Source of the DNA: Ambrosia x helenae
Taxonomy: Eukaryota > Streptophyta > Magnoliopsida > Asterales > Asteraceae
Direction: 5' to 3'
Assembly: GCA_030844895.1 (NCBI GenBank)
Contig: CM061228.1
Location: forward strand, 136,071,068 to 136,135,067
Length of the DNA: 64,000 nt
Under the pieces are notes generated by a model that was given only the letters and a program-made list of their open reading frames with translations, made no database searches and was not told the DNA's origin. The position numbers and the translations under genes are program-made. Below are positions 57,555 through 64,000 of this stretch, in pieces. Within the stretch, counting starts at the first letter, position 1. Every line of letters begins with the position of its first letter.

Positions 57555-58674
57555 ATGTGGGTGGTGGGAATATGTTTCCGAATACGTATCGTCGATGACG
57601 ATCATCCCGCCCCGCAACACATCAACCAACTCCACACCCACCGACAACACACCAACCAACTACACACACCAACAACACATCAACCAACTAAACACCCACC
57701 GACTACACAGCCTCCCCCAACATTTGAATATTACGAGCCACAAGATCCTGACGATTTGTCCACGGAATAATTGATTTACGCGTATGATTACATAATGGCT
57801 CTACTACAACTAGAAGCAATACGGGTTGGAGATATTGTGAAGAGTGCCGGAGCGGGTCAATCCTCCTATAATCGAAACCCACCGGTTACGGCACAAAACC
57901 CCCCGGACGAAGGTTATGAAACTAGGGGTGTACAAAAAGCTCGCGGCTCGAGGCTCGCTCGAAACTCGCTCGAAAAAAGCTCGGCTCGAAGAGGCTCATT
58001 TTGTTTTCGAGCCGAGCCGAGCTGGCTCGTTTTGTAATCGAGCCGAGCTCGAGCCAGGGGTGTTCAGCTCGTGGCTCGGTTCGATGGCTCGACTCGTGGC
58101 TCGACATTTGGCTCGACTCAGGCTTGTGTATGTGTAATTAATATATAGATGAAACTAATATATTTTGGTTCTAAACCCATTTCTAAAATTCAAAATTTGA
58201 AAATCCCGCTCATACTACCTATCTACCCCATCTTTTCATAATAAATAAACCATAACTTAGAAAAATAAAAAAAATATACATGATTATGTGTAATTTTTTT
58301 GTTTTTTATTTAATAAATATTAGTAAAAAAATAATAAAAAAAATATAACGAGCTGGCTCGAGCCAGCTCGAGCTCGGCTCGAACATTTACGAGCCAAGCT
58401 CGAGCTCGACTTTTCAGCTCGACCAGAAAAACGAGCCGAGCCGAGCTGGCTCGGTTTAAGTTCGAGCTCGAGCTGGGCCTGGCTCGGCTCGACTCGGCTC
58501 ATGTACAGCCCTATATGAAACTGGTCCCGGGGCCGAATACGTAAATTATTCGGATGAAGAAATGTATTGCCCGACACTCGAAAGTGAGGGATATCAATAC
58601 GAGAGGTTGGACGGGCGTGATGGTGATCGTGACGTTTCTTCACCCGAGTCAATTGCGTATTCTTTCTTTTTTTA
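57555..58674 (+). pseudogene. Proline/threonine/histidine-rich ORF, cut by a hAT MITE
   Basis: One frame runs from 57555 through HINQLHTHRQHTNQLH and FEYYEPQDPDDLSTE to an in-frame TAA at 57768-57770. It continues in the same frame with LIYAYDYIMALLQLEAIRVG to GYET. There the MITE at 57923-58513 has entered. After the MITE and one TSD copy are passed, the frame goes on as GPGAEYVNYSDEEMYCPTLE to a stop at about 58672-58674. The product is acidic at the C-terminus. The family is not recognised; it probably belongs to the surrounding transposon. Confidence 0.6.
57923..58513. mobile_element. hAT-type MITE with GAGCTCGG arms
   Basis: Ends TAGGGGTGTACAAAAAGCTC and, reversed, TAGGGCTGTACATGAGCCGA with perfect 8-bp TSDs TATGAAAC (57915-57922 and 58514-58521). 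Arms are built of GGCTCGAG/CTCGAGCC words; the middle 58140-58350 is AT-rich. It interrupts an ORF. Confidence 0.9.
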
Positions 58675-58819
58675 GCTATGTTTAAGTAGTATTTTATTTA
58701 GGTTTATGTTGTTTAATTAATGTTTTAATTAGGTTAATTATGTTTGTATTTTGATTGTTAATTTTTAACTTTTAATTTTTTTTCTTTTAACGGTTACTTT
58801 CATTAAACATTAAACAACA

Positions 58820-59179
58820 TTAAACATTAAACCTATCGCGCAACAATCGCCATGTCGCAACATGGTTGAAGTTAGTCCTGTGTGCATGGAAATAGTCGCG
58901 ACGCATGGCTAGGATTGCAATGTCTTCCTGAATATTAGGGTGTCGCTCAATCGTGGCTTCATAGAGGATGTTCCATTGGATACACTTAGTGAAGAGATCA
59001 TGCCACTAACTCACGATCGAATCCTTGTTGCGGTCATTTGTGTCGGTTATTCGATTGAATTCCACCGACACGTTGTTCCAAAACGAAGCTCTCCGTAAAT
59101 CTGCAGAATGATTTGTGTTTCTCACTGCCAAATACGCCCTCGCTAACGCAATCTCCTCATTTACATTCCATTGGACCAT
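58820..59179 (-). pseudogene. Myb/SANT-like transposon ORF with in-frame stop
   Basis: The minus frame reads MVQWNVNEEIALARAYLAVR, SFWNNVSVEFNRITDTNDRN, an in-frame TAG after DSIVS (a lysine is expected from the relative at 44505), then WHDLFTKCIQW and HVATWRLLRDRFNV with TAA at 58820-58822. W positions and the end pattern match the ORF at 44505-44855. Apart from the one stop the frame is open over 120 codons. Confidence 0.7.
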
Positions 59180-59867
59180 TTTTACGATATGATTAAAGTA
59201 TGATAAGCGGTTTTGGTGTTATTTTGATATTGAAGTTATGAGGTTTTTTATATATGTAAAAAAATGTATCCGTTAGATTGTAACGGTTACAAAATTAATT
59301 ACCGTTCATTTAAATTAAAAACGGTTACTTTTTTAATTTAAATGAAAATAATAAATAAAAGAATCAGTGGAGTGCTGCCTCCAAATAAGTATTTCAGTGA
59401 AGTAAATCAGTGAAGTGATGTGACAGTGTAGAATTAGTTAAAATCAGTTAAGTAAAAAAAATCTTCAACAGACGCCCCTTCCCCCCTTATATACATTATA
59501 TCCATAAAATTTAAGAAAACTACTTAAAACACTATTTCATCTAAATTCTTATCCTTATACCTTGTCTATATATTTTTAAGAATAACAAAAGTGAATTCTT
59601 ATATTTGAGAATAAAGTAAAGCAAAATCTTGTAGGTCAGTAGCAATTTAGTTATTGAAGCTCCATAGCAATAGAGTTGCTATCGATGGTGTTTTCAATTT
59701 CATGCATAAGTTGTCATAGACGCTACTAGTTATAAGCCTAACCATCACATGAAATATTGCGACGGTTCAACCTGATATAAATTGAAATAAACTTGTCTGA
59801 TTTCATGATCGAATTACATCAAAATACCTCAAAATAAAAAATTATATAAAAAAGTGTACTTCAACAA

Positions 59868-60530
59868 GTTTTTTTTTTTAACGGCCAACAAACTTTTATT
59901 AAATACCCAAGCTAGCGGGAAACTAGCAATATCACCCGACATACGAGACAACCCATACGTCACAGGTCACCCATATACAAGTCTATTCAAACAAGTTACA
60001 AAGCTAAACGAAACGCTATATGTTAAAACCACGCCACTTCTCCCATTCCAAATCTGTCAATTTCGTGTGTGCCTTAACCCAAAGGAAAGTAAGTGTTTTA
60101 ATTTCTCCGATCACCTTGTGCAGCGACGGCTGCTCCTGCTTGAAAACCGCTGCAGTTCTGCAGCCCCAAATACTCCAAATTGTCGCTAAGCATATGGCGT
60201 AAAAAATCTTTTTCTTCTTTTTGAGCCCCCCATGTACTTGTGCAGAGACATGTTATCACGAACACCAAACCGATTCCGCGAAGGGGCATGAACAAAACAA
60301 ATGATCTCCCGTTTCTGTCGCATCTCCACATAACGGACAAAGCCCCAAACCAACATTGATGTTCCTTCTACCCAACGCCTCTTTTGTCGGAAGCCTATTA
60401 AGACCCGCTCGCCACCCCGTAATTTTAACTTTCCTAGGAACCCGGTTGTTACACTCGAACACCCACGGTGGTACGACGGTATTAAAGCATTGAGCATGAT
60501 GTAAATAAGATTACGCAATCTTCGATTTAA
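59868..60530 (-). pseudogene. 5'-truncated LINE with reverse-transcriptase zinc-binding domain
   Basis: The minus strand reads RVPRKVKITGWRAGLNRLPT, KEALGRRNINVGLGLCPLCG, ETGDHLFCSCPFAESVW (zf-RVT pattern). After a frameshift it reads SLHKVIGEIKTLTFLWVKAH, TKLTDLEWEKWRGFNI and a stop. The 3' UTR ends in a poly-A (T run at 59869-59879 on plus). This is the C-terminus of a plant L1-type LINE. The 5' part is missing. Confidence 0.85.
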
Positions 60531-60690
60531 CGAGGCTTTAACTTCTAGGTAATGAAATTTCTTCTCTTCGTTTAGTCTCCTCTATTAATATCTTTTCCTC
60601 TATCAAAAGACATGACACATGTCATAACCATAGGAGAGTCAACTCTAAATCCTTAGCAACGGATTAATAAATTAAGGCTCGGTCTATTTT

Positions 60691-60990
60691 TTTTGAACGG
60701 TCAACTAAAAAATCGTCGGATACTCTTGTACGCGGCCTCCATTGACAAAAGGAAGCCCACAGACTCGGAGCCGAACTCACGAGCCTCGCGGCGGCCCAAC
60801 CCGCGCGCACGAGAGCCCCTAGCCCACCCGTGTGCCAGTTCCAGGGAAAACCCGGGCCGCATACCCGCTCGAAAGCACGACGGTAGCGAACCGGTAAAAC
60901 CTGGCTGGCTCAGGAGTCGAACCCATAACCACAAGGGTCAAGTGTCTCTCCCTTATCACCTGATACCACTCCACCACAAGGGTGGGTGGT
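60691..60990 (-). mobile_element. SINE with 15-bp TSD
   Basis: Minus strand: A box GTGGTGGAGTGGTATCAGG, B box GGGTTCGACTCCTGA, a GC-rich body (CCAGGTTTTACCGGTTCGCT) and a 3' end GTTGACCGTTCAAAAAAAA. Perfect 15-bp TSDs GGCTCGGTCTATTTT lie at 60676-60690 and 60991-61005. It is the same family as 62966-63298. Confidence 0.9.
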
Positions 60991-61005
60991 GGCTCGGTCT
61001 ATTTT

Positions 61006-62954
61006 AACACCCCTCTCTTTCGACACATACGATCTTTATTTTTCTCTACGAATCGGATCGTATTAGTACAACATTTGACTAGTCCAACGTTGTACCTATA
61101 TGATCTATATAGGCCATTACGGATCATATAGGAGGGTTTTATTTTGTGAATGTTGGATGGATTTGGGTTGGGTGGAGTTATATAGAATTGATTTTTTTTT
61201 TTTTTTTTTTTTTTGTAAAATTTGTTAAAATATGATTTTTGTTGATTTTGTTAATTTTTTAAAGATTTGTTGATTTTATAAAAAGATTTTATTTAAAATT
61301 AGCATTAGCAGAATAAGCTCATTTTGAGTTGAAGTTGGATGGATTTGTGGGATTTCCGATTATCTTACTGATCATGTACTTGTAAATTTTTTTCTTTTGT
61401 TTTATAAAATATGATTTTATCTCCGATTCCTCATATGAAAACTCACTATGTTTCTTGCTAGACCGAAACAGACCGTATAGATGACGGTGGGTGTTGAGTA
61501 TTTAAATTGTGTACCTATTGTCTTTAGCATTTCCAATATATTCTTCCATTTTCAATATATGTTGCATTTAAAATGTGTACGTCCTCGAAGTTAATGGCCA
61601 AATTCCTTAAAACTTATACCCAAATCTCCATTCTCTTCAAATATGACACATGATGAAAGCACTTCTTTATACAACCTGGGATTATGTTCCATTTTGTTAT
61701 AGTCGTCATGATGAACTCCTGCAGAGTGTTTAACTTTTTAAAAGAGGTTTATTTGCATCCTGCTAAATCCCAATATATGTCCCCTTTGACACTTGGTGTT
61801 GAGGTACTAGGAGAAGATCAAACAAGTTCCAAAGTTTGCCGCTAGACGTATCACAAAAACAAAAACGTACTTGAAATCAGTTGGTAAGTAAACAAAATCA
61901 AAAGCATACACAACTCTACCATTTTTTTATTCATTTTGGTCCCAACTTCACAGTGATTATCCAGAGTCTGGATTAGTAAATCCCGATTGCAAAAAAGGAA
62001 GATGGGTTTGTAGGGAGAAGTGTTGGGATTTAAGGGTTTGTAGTTAGACATCAAATCAAAGTGTAAAACCTTTGATGCCATGGTTAAAGCAAAAATGGAT
62101 GAATACCCAACTGAATCCAATGAAGTTGAGATCGAAGTGACTCAAGTCGATTACACATTTGAGTTCGACGAGGAGTTGGAGTATGTTTCGTTGTAGCCAT
62201 GTTAAGGCATAATTATATTTAATTTAATGCTTAGTTTTATGTATTTTAATTTATGTTTTTATGTAATGTTTTTATTTTAGTAATATAATGGTAGTTTTTA
62301 TTTAATTTAATGGTTTATTTATTAAAAAAAGACAAATGAAAAAAATAAATCAAAAACCGTGAGTTGGCACCACCACGGTCCACGGACCCAATGTCCACGT
62401 CACCACCATCCCGTCGTTCTTGTTCCATGACCCAACGATGAGGTACATACCATATGTTGTTTCATGCCCTCGTACATAGACCTGCTTTGCCTTAAAAATA
62501 AAAATAGAGTTGGATTATAAGATAAGGTAAAACATTGTCTCGCTAACTATTAAACTAACATGTCTCGATAACAATAATAAATTAAACTAGGAACTAAACT
62601 GAATACATGTGCTCTGATTTTAATTAAGAATGTTATCTCTTATTACCAATGTGGTATTTAAATATTTGTTTTCACTCTTTTTTTCTATTTGATACAAGTA
62701 TCTTGTGAATTGTAACTTTGACATATGTGAAATATGTTTCCGTTAATGTATGCAAGAAACGCGACAACACTGACATAAATAGTGTTCTTAAATTCATAAT
62801 AAAAATACACTTTCTTAAACTACCATTTTCAAAGTCATAAATGTTAATATGTAAGTCAACAGTCAAAGGAAACATAGGTGTAATGATAAACTTAAAGTCG
62901 TGGTTCAAACTCATTCACACGCTGCTGGGTTAGAACTTTTTTTTTTTTTAAGTT
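61006..62954. other. Intergenic, nothing firm
   Basis: AT-rich sequence with a T run at 61191-61214. A 39-codon frame at 62089-62196 (MVKAKMDEYPTESNEVEIEV start, acidic) has no known family. A GC-rich patch at 62355-62430 repeats CCACG/CCACC words. No RNA gene was recognised. Confidence 0.3.
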
Positions 62955-62965
62955 AATTCATTAAA

Positions 62966-63298
62966 GGGTCGGTTCTCTCTTTGGGGGAGCCGGGTTCGAT
63001 TCCTACGGGAGGCATGTGATGAATACCCCCACCCTTGTGGTGGGGTAGGTGGTTGGGAAGTGATGGAGAGACGCTTGACCCTTGTGGTCATGGGTTCGAC
63101 TCCTGATCCCTTCAGGTTTTACCGGTTCACTACCGTCGTGCCTTCGGGCGGGTTTGTGGGACGGGTTTTCCCTGAAACAGGAGACGGGTGGGCCGAAGGG
63201 CTCTGTCCGTACGGACTAGAGGCCGTCTGGGGCCCCTTTCGGCCATTGGGGGCCGCGTACAGAGTACCCGGCAATACTTTAGTTGATCGTTCAAAAAA
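62966..63298 (+). mobile_element. SINE with an extra tRNA-like head
   Basis: From about 63025 it matches the SINE at 60691-60990: GAGAGACGCTTGACCCTTGT, B box GGGTTCGACTCCTGA, GGTTTTACCGGTTCACTACC, end GTTGATCGTTCAAAAAAAA. A first B box GGTTCGATTCC at about 62993-63003 belongs to an additional 5' segment. TSDs AATTCATTAAA lie at 62955-62965 and 63299-63309. Confidence 0.85.
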
Positions 63299-63360
63299 AA
63301 TTCATTAAACACACGTAAAACTTGTCTTCAAGGAGAAGACGAACGGGCCCAAACACATTA

Positions 63361-64000
63361 CGTCAAGAGCTCCAATCACAATCGCAATCCTTAATTCTAT
63401 TTATATACCATAAGTATCCATATGTTTTTATGTCTGAAATAACCTCTGTCACTTTAGTGGTCTTGCCTTGAAAGATGAACTCGTTTCTCGCTTTCCAAAT
63501 TCGCCAACTAGCAATAATCATTATCTCTTTAATCGTATTCCGGTACACAGGTGGCCTGCCACATGCTTCTGCAGCCTCAATTAAATCTTTTACTTCAAAC
63601 GCAAATATCGTCGGTATTTGACACCAACACAAAATTGCTTGCCAAAAAACATTTGCATAGCCACATCTAGTAAAAAGATGATATGTTGTCTTGTTAACTT
63701 CATTACAGAAGCTGCAGATTAGATTCTGCACCGAGATGTTTCCCCTCTGCAGCGCAAGCTTTGTCTGAATTCGTTCGTTAATCACCCGCCACATAAAAAT
63801 GTTTGCATTTCATCGAAAGCCATCTGCACCACTTGAAAACATCCGATGTCGCATACTGAATGCTATTGTTCAGCCAATTCTTCACAGCTGCAACAGAGAA
63901 TCCGTCATAGGTCCCTTGCCATTGCCACTTGTCTGACTCTTCGGATAATGATCTACCCGACATCTGCACAAAAAGATCTGTCAATTCACTAAGTTCCATA
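63361..64000 (-). pseudogene. LINE reverse-transcriptase zinc-binding region; runs off right edge
   Basis: Minus-strand frames read GTYDGFSVAAVKNWLN and SDVFKWCRW in 63778-63999. After a frame change come MWRVINERIQTKLALQRGNI, CSFCNEVNKTTYHLFTRCGY, IASWRIWKARNEFIFQGK and DIKTYGYLWYINRIKD to a stop near 63363. This is the zf-RVT and C-terminal region of an L1-type LINE. The frameshift near 63780-63800 shows it is dead. It is a different subfamily from the one at 59868. Confidence 0.85.

Larger units (their letters stand above)
57283..59480. mobile_element. Probable DNA transposon with two ORFs, decayed
   Basis: The left end region TAGGGGATGGGCGTC and the reversed right region GGGGAAGGGGCGTCTG are loosely inverted. 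It contains a plus ORF (57555-58674, interrupted) and a Myb-like minus ORF (58820-59179), a layout like that of PIF/Harbinger ORF1 elements. Exact ends and TSD were not fixed. Confidence 0.4.

Noticed and set aside
57784..58652. Arg/Ser/Glu-rich ORFs on both strands around 57844-58652
   Set aside because: Caused by the GAGCTCGG arms of the MITE at 57923-58513.

Overview
The window is nuclear DNA from a flowering plant, most likely a eudicot. The genes have GT-AG introns and plant-specific families (DUF616 glycosyltransferase, galectin-domain hydroxyproline galactosyltransferase, BRCA1 with RING, extended PHD and two BRCTs, SKIP19/FBL23-type F-box proteins). They sit in AT-rich intergenic sequence packed with nested transposable elements. 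A composite-family plant (Asteraceae) is a guess from overall style and is not proven by anything here.

Layout. 1-2714 (minus): a decayed tandem-kinase receptor-like gene with a hAT MITE in its intron. 3518-9835: a nest made of a non-LTR retrotransposon gene cut in two by a roughly 3 kb LTR-type element (5-bp TSD), and three Helitron-type segments, two abutting head to tail, one with a hAT inside. 10038-13709 (plus): a three-exon DUF616 (MUCI70-like) glycosyltransferase with a Helitron in intron 2. 14099-15881: a Helitron, then a hAT-like element holding a MULE-type MITE. 16236-19735 (plus): a seven-exon Hyp-O-galactosyltransferase (GALT2-6 class). 21165-25789 (plus): a twelve-exon BRCA1 orthologue of 949 aa.

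25980-40730: a tandem segmental duplication carrying two SKIP19/FBL23-like F-box genes (28620-30977 and 37199-40652). The copies have since been filled with different insertions: hAT MITEs, a 2.1 kb MULE, a MULE-like element with a repeated end, and two back-to-back hATs in one intron. 43328-45532: a DNA transposon with long, nearly identical inverted repeats and a Myb/SANT-like ORF. 46700-64000: mostly repeats, with LTR-like pieces, hAT MITEs in three families, a Tourist-like MITE, four SINEs (three with clear TSDs), two LINE fragments and a second Myb-like transposon ORF.

The four intact-looking single-copy and duplicated gene loci (DUF616, GALT, BRCA1, F-box pair) all read on the plus strand. 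They show no operon-like link. DUF616 and GALT both look like Golgi glycosyltransferases, BRCA1 acts in DNA repair, and the F-box pair would act in SCF ubiquitin ligases. The most striking theme is a set of hAT-type elements with similar termini and 8-bp TSDs whose arms are each built from a different reiterated short motif.
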